Below, one piece after another: positions 35,170 to 42,723 of a DNA stretch of 64,000 nucleotides. The stretch is from contig NZ_SRSF01000002.1 of assembly GCF_004803465.1 (NCBI RefSeq), forward strand, positions 577,208 to 641,207, read 5' to 3'. Source of the DNA: Neolewinella litorea (GTDB lineage Bacteria > Bacteroidota > Bacteroidia > Chitinophagales > Saprospiraceae). The notes under the pieces are model-generated. The model saw only the letters and a list, made by a program, of their open reading frames with translations. It searched no databases and was not told the origin of the DNA. Position numbers and translations under genes: made by a program. Every line of letters starts with the position of its first letter. Within the stretch, counting starts at the first letter, position 1.

Positions 35170-35375
35170 TTATCCACAAGGTGTGGATAACTTTACACAT
35201 TAACCTGTAAATCAAGTAATTAGCAAGATTTCCCGAGTTCTCCACAATGTGGATAAGGTTATCAACAATGTGGAAAACACAGTCGGTTTTCCACAAAAAG
35301 GCGTGGAAAGTGAGGCGGGGCGCGGCCGCGGGTGCCGTAAATTGTGGAAAAGCTACGTTTTTTTGGTTTTTTATC
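35170..35375. other. Cluster of DnaA boxes with AT-rich stretch: candidate oriC
   Basis: Three perfect TTATCCACA boxes are present (35170-35178 plus; 35182-35190 and 35248-35256 minus). Five more sites differ by one base: TTCTCCACA at 35238, TTATCAACA at 35259, TTTTCCACA at 35287, and its reverse complement at 35269 and 35343. Eight boxes in 182 bp is far above chance in this GC-rich DNA. An AT-rich run follows at 35357-35375 and could serve as the unwinding element. The first two boxes form an inverted pair. The neighbouring nrdB may also be DnaA-regulated, so part of the cluster could serve that purpose. Confidence 0.75.
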
Positions 35376-35404
35376 GAATGTTTCTAGAGATCGAATGTAG
35401 TTGG

Positions 35405-35860
35405 CCCTGGATGGTGGGCGGAGTGGCTCCAGGCGCGACTCACTCTTCCTCGATGATTCACCTATTCGGCTTGAAAGCCCTCAACCCGCTAGCCCCGGGC
35501 AGAGCGACTACAGGCGCGACTCACTCTTTCACAATGATTCACCTAATCGTGCCTGAAAGCCCTCAACCCGTTAGCCCCGGGCAGAGCGACTCCAGGCGCG
35601 ACTCACCATTCCACGACAATTCACTGAATCGGGCTGGAAAGCCCTCAACCCGCTACCCCTTAGGTGGAGCGGCTCCAGGCGCGACTCACCATTCCACGAC
35701 AATTCACATAATCGGGCTGGAAAGCCCTCAACCCGCTACTCTACGGGTAGAGCGGCTCCAGGCGCGACTCACCATTCCACGACAATTCACATAATCGGGC
35801 TGGAAAGCCCTCAACCCGCTACTCTACGGGTAGAGCGGCTCCAGGCGCGACCCAGTATAT
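35405..35860. repeat. Tandem array A, left copy: six units, period 81-83 bp
   Basis: The mark CAGGCGCGAC begins at 35430, 35511, 35593, 35676, 35759 and 35842. Each full unit contains CGGGCTGGAAAGCCC, then CTCAACCCGCT, a short hairpin (for example CTCTACGGGTAGAG) and GGCTCCAGGCGCGACTCACC. The last two units are nearly identical; the first two are more diverged. The array is followed by a fixed junction (CCCAGTAT...CACTGTGATT type) into array B. Confidence 0.95.
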
Positions 35861-35885
35861 TACTGTGATTCAAACAAACGGGCCG

Positions 35886-36354
35886 GAGAGAAGCGAGCGG
35901 CTACTTCCCACCCCGGCCGCGGCCCTGAAAGGGACGCCCCTATACTAGCGAAGTCAATTCCGAGGGAACCGAGGAAGGGGCTTCGCGGTCATAGCGCGTC
36001 ATTCCCCAGCGGCTCTGAAAGGGACGCTCCTACACTAGCGAAGTCAATTCCGAGGGAACCGAGGAGGGGGCTTCGCGGTCATAGCGCGTCATTCCCCAGC
36101 GGCCCTGGAAGGGACGCCCCTATACTAGCGAAGTCAATTCCGAGGGAACCGAGGAAGGGGCTTCGCGGTCATAGCGCGTCATTCCCCAGCGGCTCTGAAA
36201 GGGACGCTCCTACACTAGCGAAGTCAATTCCGAGGAAACCCCGAGGAATGGGCTTCGCAATCAAAGCGCGTGAATCCCCAGCGGCCCTGAAAGGGACGCC
36301 CCTACACCAGCGAAGTCAATTCCGAGGAAACCGAGGAATGGGCTTCGCGGACCG
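35886..36354. repeat. Tandem array B, left copy: five units, period 90-92 bp
   Basis: GGGACGCYCCTA begins at 35931, 36021, 36111, 36201 and 36293. Each unit continues with AGCGAAGTCAATTCCGAGG, a GGCTTCGCGG segment that can pair with GCGAAG, and CATTCCCCAGCGGCYCTG. Units 1 and 3, and 2 and 4, are most alike, so the array may have grown by duplication of a two-unit block. Confidence 0.95.
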
Positions 36355-36360
36355 AGAACA

Positions 36361-36394
36361 AAAAAAGCCCCGCCCGAAGTATCCGGGCGGGGCT
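36361..36394 (-). terminator. Intrinsic terminator of the TSP3 surface-protein gene
   Basis: On the minus strand GCCCCGCCCG pairs with CGGGCGGGGC around a seven-base loop and is followed by a run of six or more T. It lies about 37 bp downstream of the stop. Confidence 0.9.
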
Positions 36395-36430
36395 AAAACG
36401 TAAGCAGTACCGTGAACGGAACTGCGGGCC

Positions 36431-39400
36431 TTACCGCTGAATCAACAGCCGGCGGGTAATACCTTCCGGCTCCGTAGCGAGCCGAACGGTGTACACTCCG
36501 GTGGCGAACTTGCCGTCGGGAAGCACCAATCGAAGCTGGGTCTGACCGGCGGCAATCATTTGGTTAACCACGCTGCGACCCATCGCGTCAAAGACCGTGA
36601 CTTGGGCATCGCGATCAAGCGCCAGGAAACGAAGGTTGACCTCATCACGGGCCGGGTTCGGGAAGAGTTGCAGGTCCTGCAGGTCGGGAACAGCGTCCAC
36701 GGGCGCCGCCGGGGGCGGGGGAGTTGGCGTTCCTATTGACTTATTAGATCCCTTCTGCGTGTGGATGACGATACTGCCCCCACCGAGCACGGTGGTAGCG
36801 TAGCCGGTGTCATCCGCACCCATCTGGTTGTCGTAGACGACCTGACTGGTGGCCTTGTCCCAAATTTTGATCCGGAACTTGTCCTCACCACCTCCACCGT
36901 TGACGTCTCCATCCACGCCGGTCAGCATGAAACCATAGTCGCCCGCGCCATTGACCTGCCCGGAGCCCTTGAATTTGGCATTCGAACCTGCAATGGTCAG
37001 CCACTGGTAATCGGTACTCTTGAACTTGAAGTCTGCGGCGTTCAGGTGGAAGGTGGTATTACCGTCCGGGACGGACTGCCCCTTCTTGTACTTGGCTACG
37101 AAACCGAAGTTGGCCTTACCCTCCAGGGAGGCATCACCTGAATAGGCTCCGGCCGGTGACCAGATCCATCCACCACCGGTTACGAAGCCGGCGCTGGGGT
37201 CGTAGATGACAACATATGTGGCATTCACCAGCATATCCTGCTCTCCACAAGCATCTGTAACGGTAACGCTGACGGTGTAAACCCCGGCGGCCGAATACTG
37301 GTGGCTACCACTAACGAAGTTATTGTTTTGGTTCACCAAGCCGGTGGAGACGGTACCGTCGCCCCAGTCGATATCTGCGCTGTGGCCATCCTCGTCATCC
37401 GCATCCGTAAAATTGGCCGAGATACTCACCGCTTCGCTGATCGCCACAGGATCTAGGGGTAAGGTGATTGATTGCAGCTCAGGTGCGTCGCTTTCGTCTA
37501 CTATAAGGTTACAGTTGTTGTCGATTCCGTCGCATACCTCTTCCGCGCCCGGGTTGATGGCCGGGTCAAAAGGCGCGCAATCATTGGTATCCGCGTAGCC
37601 GTCGTTGTCGTCGTCGGGATCACAAACGTCTCCCTCACCGTCGCCATCGTTGTCGGCTTGGTCGGTGTTCGAAGCGAAGACGCAGTTGTCGTTCACGTCC
37701 AGCACGCCGTCGTTGTCGTCGTCGGGATCACAAACGTCTCCCTCACCGTCGCCATCGTTGTCGGCTTGGTCGGAGTTCGAAGCGAAGAAGCAGTTGTCGT
37801 TCACGTCCAGCACGCCGTCGTTGTCGTCGTCGGGATCGCAAACGTCGCCCTCACCGTCGCCGTCGTTGTCGGCCTGGTCGGAGTTCGAAGCGAAGACGCA
37901 GTTGTCGTTCACGTCCAACACGCCGTCGTTGTCATCGTCGGGGTCACAAACGTCGCCCTCACCGTCACCATCGTTGTCGGCCTGGTCCGGGTTGGCAGTG
38001 AATACGCAATTGTCGTTCACGTCCAGCACGCCGTCGTTGTCGTCATCGGGATCACAAACGTCGCCCTCACCGTCGGCGTCGTTGTCGGCCTGGTCGGAGT
38101 TCGAAGCGAAAATGCAGTTGTCGTTCACGTCCAGCACGCCGTCGTTGTCGTCGTCGGGATCGCAAACGTCGCCCTCACCATCGCCGTCGTTATCGGCCTG
38201 GTCCGGGTTGGCAGTGAATACACAATTGTCGTTCACGTCCAGCACGCCATCGTTGTCATCGTCGGGGTCACAAAAGTCGCCCAATCCATCTCCATCGTTG
38301 TCGGCGGAGTACGTAGTAATTCCTACCATGATATTCGATTGAGTGGCGGTGCAATTAGGTGAACCATCATCGGTAACGGTAACCTCGTAAGTACCACTAG
38401 GCAAGCCGGTGAAGGTTCCATCGGTACTATTAACGGTAACCGGACCAACGGCAGTAAAGGTGGCATTGCCGCGTACATCGGTAGCGGAAACGGCGATTGC
38501 TCCATCATCCGAACCGGGGCAGGTAAGGTCAGTAACGGTCGCGGGGTTGAGTCCGACGTTGCAGGGGTTGATGACTTCTACCTGAAACACCTGAGAAGGA
38601 ATTCCACCGACGTTATGGTGATGGTTGATATCCTGAACTTTGATCTCTACAGAATGAAATCCAATCTCCGCAAGAGTGGGCGAACCGCTGAGGGTAGCGG
38701 TCCCGTCCCCGTTATCAACCAGGGAAAGCCAGGAAGGAATGTTTATCCCTATCAAAGCTAACTGGTCACCGTATGCGAGGTCAGGATCCGAGGCTGTAAC
38801 CAGGTAAGTGTAGACGGACTCCGCTTCCGCAACCGTTACCGGAATACTGGTAAACGCGGGGCTTGTATTGACTAGCATGCTCACTTCATGAGTGGCTACC
38901 TCGTTGAAACTATCTTCCGCTTTGAAGATGACGTGATTATGCCCCCAATCCGCGGCCGCGGGTGTCCAGCTGAAGGTGGTACTGACCGGATTGGCCGCGG
39001 CAGTAGGAAGGGCCGGCGACAGGCTTGCCCCCCGGGTACTGAAATCGGCTCCGGAGTTTTTATCCTTAGCTTCAGTGATACTGACCAAATCAGTGGGATC
39101 GTCGTCCGAAGCTTGAACGGTATAGGATATGGTCTGACCAGGAGCCACTACCTGATGTACTGCAGTGGCCGGCGTGGGCGGGACATCGAACACCGGCCGC
39201 TGACTAACTACGATTGAAACCGAGGTTGAGGTCTGATTACCAACGTTGTCAGTGGCCGTGAAATTTATTACATTTGTGCCAAGATTGCTTATCGACGGTG
39301 TCCAGTTGAAGGCACTCTGCACCGGGTTGGCGGTTACCGGGAGTCCCGGTGAAAAATTCGCTCCACTTGGAACTCCTACCGCGTTCAGGGTGACGGTACT

Positions 39401-40324
39401 TCCAGGGTCGGTATCGGTGGCACGGACACCAAAATTTACGACGTTCCCTGGTCGCGCAAAGATCACTGAGCCATCAGTCGGCGTCAGCGAATAGTCAAAG
39501 GCCGGAGGTGTCGACGGCTGGACCACCTTGATCAAAAAATCAACCATTGTTTTGGACTTGACATTGCCCGACAAGTCAAGGTCTTCCACGACGGCCACCA
39601 TAGCAAAGAGCGATCCGACCGGTCGGTTGTATAAATTGGCGGTCACAGTACCGGTAGGACTTATGGAAAATCCTGACAGATCGACCCCGGTATACTCACC
39701 GGATTGCGGCAGGCGAAAACGGCGGACATCCCCGTCTGGATCGGCGGAAGCTAAGTTGAAGGTGGCAGAACTCCCTTGGGGCACGTTTAGGATCGGGGGG
39801 ACGGCTACCACAGGCGAGTTGTTACCCAATTTGCCGGGGGAAAGGCTCACCAAAGTTTGAGACAGCCAACTACCACTGGCATTTACTATTCCACCAATTC
39901 GACAACAGTCACTGAAGAAGGCTGTAAAGTCCTGATAGCTGGGATAGGTATGCGTGATCGTAGTCTCCCCGAAGAACCAGTCTTCCGAGGGATCTACTGC
40001 AGTGACCTCCAACGAAAACGATTGTGATCCGCCGTCTCCAAACCTTAGATTATCGACAATTCTCGACCGAGTGCCGATTGCTGGGGTCCCGGAAAAGAAA
40101 AAGCTCATCCGCCAGGCTTGCTGGATTTTAAATTCGACCGTGGTTCCTCCTACATGGCGCCAGCTGATCGAACCGTACCGAAAGTGGGAAGCCTCCAGTA
40201 AAGAGGTGGTGAGCAACAGGAAGAACAGAATGCCCCAGGACGTACCCGATCGAGCCGATCCAGAGAACCATCGCTTCAGTGTTCCCCTCTCGGAACAAGG
40301 CGAGGAATAGTATACATTATCCAT
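36431..40324 (-). CDS. Large T9SS-exported surface protein with cadherin/Ig-like, TSP type 3, MopE-like and PKD modules
   Basis: The product has 1297 residues. A signal segment (WGILFFLLLTTSLLEASHFR) lies after a 30-residue lead. Next come a beta-rich start, three or four Ig/cadherin-like modules (for example FNWTPSISNLGTNVINFTATD, positions about 280-590, Ca-binding DNxG type), an HYR/SprB-like unit, then thrombospondin type 3 repeats with GDxCDPDDDNDG seven times (about 670-910). A MopE-type metal motif (GAEEVCDGIDNNCN), a PKD module (IDWGDGTVSTG) and a post-COAP-like domain (about 1060-1200) follow. The C-terminus LQLFPNPARDEVNLRFLA to TRRLLIQR is a T9SS sorting domain. It is probably a calcium-stiffened surface adhesin. 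The gene lies between two copies of a composite repeat block. Confidence 0.88.
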   Translation of the reverse strand: MDNVYYSSPCSERGTLKRWFSGSARSGTSWGILFFLLLTTSLLEASHFRYGSISWRHVGGTTVEFKIQQAWRMSFFFSGTPAIGTRSRIVDNLRFGDGGSQSFSLEVTAVDPSEDWFFGETTITHTYPSYQDFTAFFSDCCRIGGIVNASGSWLSQTLVSLSPGKLGNNSPVVAVPPILNVPQGSSATFNLASADPDGDVRRFRLPQSGEYTGVDLSGFSISPTGTVTANLYNRPVGSLFAMVAVVEDLDLSGNVKSKTMVDFLIKVVQPSTPPAFDYSLTPTDGSVIFARPGNVVNFGVRATDTDPGSTVTLNAVGVPSGANFSPGLPVTANPVQSAFNWTPSISNLGTNVINFTATDNVGNQTSTSVSIVVSQRPVFDVPPTPATAVHQVVAPGQTISYTVQASDDDPTDLVSITEAKDKNSGADFSTRGASLSPALPTAAANPVSTTFSWTPAAADWGHNHVIFKAEDSFNEVATHEVSMLVNTSPAFTSIPVTVAEAESVYTYLVTASDPDLAYGDQLALIGINIPSWLSLVDNGDGTATLSGSPTLAEIGFHSVEIKVQDINHHHNVGGIPSQVFQVEVINPCNVGLNPATVTDLTCPGSDDGAIAVSATDVRGNATFTAVGPVTVNSTDGTFTGLPSGTYEVTVTDDGSPNCTATQSNIMVGITTYSADNDGDGLGDFCDPDDDNDGVLDVNDNCVFTANPDQADNDGDGEGDVCDPDDDNDGVLDVNDNCIFASNSDQADNDADGEGDVCDPDDDNDGVLDVNDNCVFTANPDQADNDGDGEGDVCDPDDDNDGVLDVNDNCVFASNSDQADNDGDGEGDVCDPDDDNDGVLDVNDNCFFASNSDQADNDGDGEGDVCDPDDDNDGVLDVNDNCVFASNTDQADNDGDGEGDVCDPDDDNDGYADTNDCAPFDPAINPGAEEVCDGIDNNCNLIVDESDAPELQSITLPLDPVAISEAVSISANFTDADDEDGHSADIDWGDGTVSTGLVNQNNNFVSGSHQYSAAGVYTVSVTVTDACGEQDMLVNATYVVIYDPSAGFVTGGGWIWSPAGAYSGDASLEGKANFGFVAKYKKGQSVPDGNTTFHLNAADFKFKSTDYQWLTIAGSNAKFKGSGQVNGAGDYGFMLTGVDGDVNGGGGEDKFRIKIWDKATSQVVYDNQMGADDTGYATTVLGGGSIVIHTQKGSNKSIGTPTPPPPAAPVDAVPDLQDLQLFPNPARDEVNLRFLALDRDAQVTVFDAMGRSVVNQMIAAGQTQLRLVLPDGKFATGVYTVRLATEPEGITRRLLIQR
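37595..38290. repeat. 108-bp coding tandem repeats (thrombospondin type 3)
   Basis: Inside the surface-protein gene a 36-codon unit is repeated six to seven times with near-identity at the DNA level; for example AGCACGCCGTCGTTGTCGTC recurs every 108 bp. Units vary mainly at FTANPDQ versus FASNSDQ. High DNA identity indicates recent expansion or ongoing homogenisation. Confidence 0.9.
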
Positions 40325-40780
40325 AATAAATCAGGAATAAAGGGTGAGAAAATGGCGGGCACAGCCCTCCCCTTCAGGCGAGGGGACCGAGCCTGCGAGT
40401 GCGTGTTAAAAGTTGGGTGGGTTAATCAGCTGATCCTATCCAATGCAATACCTGTTCCGGTCGAGTAACCGAAAAATCATTTATTGCCAAGAAGAGAAAA
40501 AGCGAGGTGTTAAATAAGGGGTGTAAGACGCGTAACTACATAGTGTGATTATACTGGAGGCCAAGACAAATGGCCCGAAACAAACTAAACAATGGCCATC
40601 CATACGGCAGGCCACATCAAATACCGTTTAGTTAATAATGAAATTATAAATCATAGGTAACCCACCCAAATGATATTAATTTAATTTTTTTCAATGCGCA
40701 ATAATTTTGCATAGCCTCCGTACACCAATACCCTTTGCAAAGTTGATGCGTCTCCAAAGCGCAATTCAGCATTACACTAT
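40325..40780. other. Intergenic, locally AT-rich region upstream of the surface-protein gene
   Basis: No gene is supported. From about 40440 to 40770 the DNA is visibly poorer in GC than the rest of the window. A 12-bp inverted repeat (TTGGGTGGGTTA at 40413-40424 and its complement at 40658-40669) bounds about 230 bp of it. A 71-codon minus-strand frame at 40644-40859 runs into the repeat array and has no recognisable features. The promoter of the surface-protein gene should be at the left end, but no clear box was found. Confidence 0.45.
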
Positions 40781-40789
40781 GATTGCTCC

Positions 40790-41030
40790 ACTCGGGCTGG
40801 AAAGTTCTCAACCCGTTAGCCCCGGGCAGAGCGACTCCAGGCGTGACTAACCATTCCACGACAATTCACATAATCGGGCTGGAAAGCCTTCAACCCGCTA
40901 CTCTACGGGTAGAGCGACTCCAGGCGCGACTCACCATTCCACGACGATTCAGTTAATCGGGCTGGAAAGCCCTCAACCCGCTACCCCTTGGGTGGAGCGG
41001 CTCCAGGCGCGACCCAGTATCTCACTGTGA
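40790..41030. repeat. Tandem array A, right copy: three units, period 83 bp
   Basis: CAGGCGYGAC begins at 40838, 40921 and 41004. The units match those of the left array, including the CGGGCTGGAAAGCC and CTACGGGTAGAG segments, and lead into the same junction sequence. Confidence 0.95.
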
Positions 41031-41044
41031 TTGTATCAATCGGG

Positions 41045-41430
41045 CCGGAGAGAAGCGAGCGGTCACCTCCCACCCCGGCAGCGGCCCTGAAAGGGACACC
41101 CCTAGACTAGCGAAGTCAATTCCGAGGGAAACCCAAGGAATGGGCTTCGCGGTCAATGCGCGAGACCCCCCGCGGCCCTGAAAGGGACGCCCCTACACCA
41201 GCGAAGTCAATTCCGAGGGAAACCCGAGGAATGGGCTTCGCGGTCATAGCGCGTCATTCCCCAGCGGCCCTGGAAGGGACGCCCCTATACTAGCGAAGTC
41301 AATTCCGAGGGAACCCCGAGGAATGGGCTTCGCGGTCAAAACGTGTGAATCCCCCAGCGGCCCTGAAAAGGGCGCCCCTACACCAGCGAAGTCAATTCCA
41401 AGGGAACCGAGGAAGGGGCTTCGCGGTCAA
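41045..41430. repeat. Tandem array B, right copy: four units, period 91-94 bp
   Basis: The GGGACGCCCCTA mark (or a variant) begins at 41093, 41184, 41276 and 41370. Orientation and order (A then B) are the same as on the left side, so the two blocks are direct repeats. The last unit ends about 20 bp before the -7-like box of the serine hydrolase gene. Confidence 0.95.
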
Positions 41431-41452
41431 TGCACCCCCAAAAGACTCAACC

Positions 41453-41460
41453 TATCTTCA
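41453..41460 (+). promoter_or_regulatory. -7-like box TATCTTCA, 4 nt before ATG 41465
   Basis: TATCTTCA fits TAnnTTTG with two mismatches at the end and lies four bases before the start codon of the serine hydrolase. The same spacing occurs at several other starts in this window. Confidence 0.35.
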
Positions 41461-41464
41461 CCCC

Positions 41465-42598
41465 ATGAAGCCACTGATCCTTGCTCTCCTGCTCTTCCTC
41501 GGCACCTGCGTCCGCGCCCAGTACTACCCCACCCCCACCGATTGGGCGGAACGCGCCGCCGCGGAAGCCGGTTTCCAGACCGCAGCCCTCGACTCGGCCG
41601 TGCAATTCGCCCTCGACCACGAATACAGCGGCGCCCGCGACCTCCGCCTGGCCATCCTCAACGCCTTCAGCCGTGAGCCCGGCCACACCCTCAGGGGGCC
41701 CACCAAGGAACGCGGCGGCCCCGCCGGACTGATCATCAAAGACGGCTACATCGTGGCCCGCTGGGGCGACACCGAACGGGTGGACATGACTTTCAGCGTG
41801 ACGAAAAGCTACCTGTCGACCACCGCCGGGCTGGCCCTTGACGACGGGCTGATCGAATCCGTCCACGACTCCGTAAGCCGCTACGTCTGGGACGGCACCT
41901 TCAGCGGCAACCACAACGGCGGCATCACCTGGGAGCACCTGCTGCAGCAGACCTCCGACTGGTCGGGCACCCTCTTCGGACTCGAAGACTGGACCGACCG
42001 ACCCGACCCCGCGGGCAGCTACGACGATTGGAAAAATCGCGAACTCCACGCCCCCAGCACCCACTACAAGTACAACGACGTGCGGGTGAACGTGCTGGCC
42101 TACTCCCTGCTTCAGGTGTGGCGGCAACCCCTGCCGCGCGTGCTCAAGGAACGCATCATGGACCCCATCGGCGCGAGCACCACCTGGCGCTGGTACGGCT
42201 ACGACGACAGCTGGGTAGACCTGGACGGGCTGCACATGCAGTCGGTGAGCGGCGGCGGCCACCACGGCGGCGGACTCTTCATCAGCACCGTTGATCACGC
42301 GCGCCTGGGACTGCTCTTCGCCCGCCGCGGCCGCTGGAACGACCGGCAGTTGATCTCCGAAGGGTGGGTCGACCAAATTCGCACCCCGGCCGCGGCCAAC
42401 GCCAGCTACGGATACATGTGGTGGCTCAACGCCGGTGAACGGCGCTGGGACGGGGTGCCCGACCACGTCTACTACGCCGCCGGCTTCGGGGGCAATTTCA
42501 TCGTGGTCGACGAGGAACGTGACCTCGTGATCGTAACACGCTGGCTGGAACCCGGCGAGATCGGCGAACTGGTGCGGCGGGTGTACGCGGCCTTTTAG
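41465..42598 (+). CDS. Secreted serine hydrolase, beta-lactamase (class C) family
   Basis: The product has 377 residues from ATG 41465 (MKPLILALLLFLGTCVRAQY), with a signal peptide. The frame is open for 40 codons upstream, but these translate the repeat array and are rejected. The nucleophile motif SxxK is FSVTKSYLS (about residue 116), the YxN motif is YKYNDVRVN, and the third motif is replaced by GGGHHGGG, as in many esterase-type members. It may be an esterase, peptidase or amidase acting in the periplasm; antibiotic hydrolysis is not implied. It is next to the right repeat block and has no operon partner. Confidence 0.9.
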   Translation: MKPLILALLLFLGTCVRAQYYPTPTDWAERAAAEAGFQTAALDSAVQFALDHEYSGARDLRLAILNAFSREPGHTLRGPTKERGGPAGLIIKDGYIVARWGDTERVDMTFSVTKSYLSTTAGLALDDGLIESVHDSVSRYVWDGTFSGNHNGGITWEHLLQQTSDWSGTLFGLEDWTDRPDPAGSYDDWKNRELHAPSTHYKYNDVRVNVLAYSLLQVWRQPLPRVLKERIMDPIGASTTWRWYGYDDSWVDLDGLHMQSVSGGGHHGGGLFISTVDHARLGLLFARRGRWNDRQLISEGWVDQIRTPAAANASYGYMWWLNAGERRWDGVPDHVYYAAGFGGNFIVVDEERDLVIVTRWLEPGEIGELVRRVYAAF

Positions 42599-42723
42599 CG
42601 GGAGTCTAATACTTCATATGCGGGAATAAAAGATGTGTATTGCGTTGTTAATTACCCTATCTTATTAGGGCACCCGCCTGGGTGCACGGTAACAGCACTT
42701 TCCTTCAAAAACGACCCGCTACC

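Noticed and set aside
35249..35794. 181-codon plus-strand frame
   Set aside because: It translates the DnaA-box region and the A repeats; the repeated peptide (for example KALNPLAPG) merely follows the DNA repeat, and the unit length is not always a multiple of three.
40644..40859. 71-codon minus-strand frame
   Set aside because: It runs through the boundary of the A array and has no signal, domain or start context.
41345..41464. Upstream start for the serine hydrolase
   Set aside because: The extra 40 codons translate the last B repeat unit; the signal peptide begins at ATG 41465.
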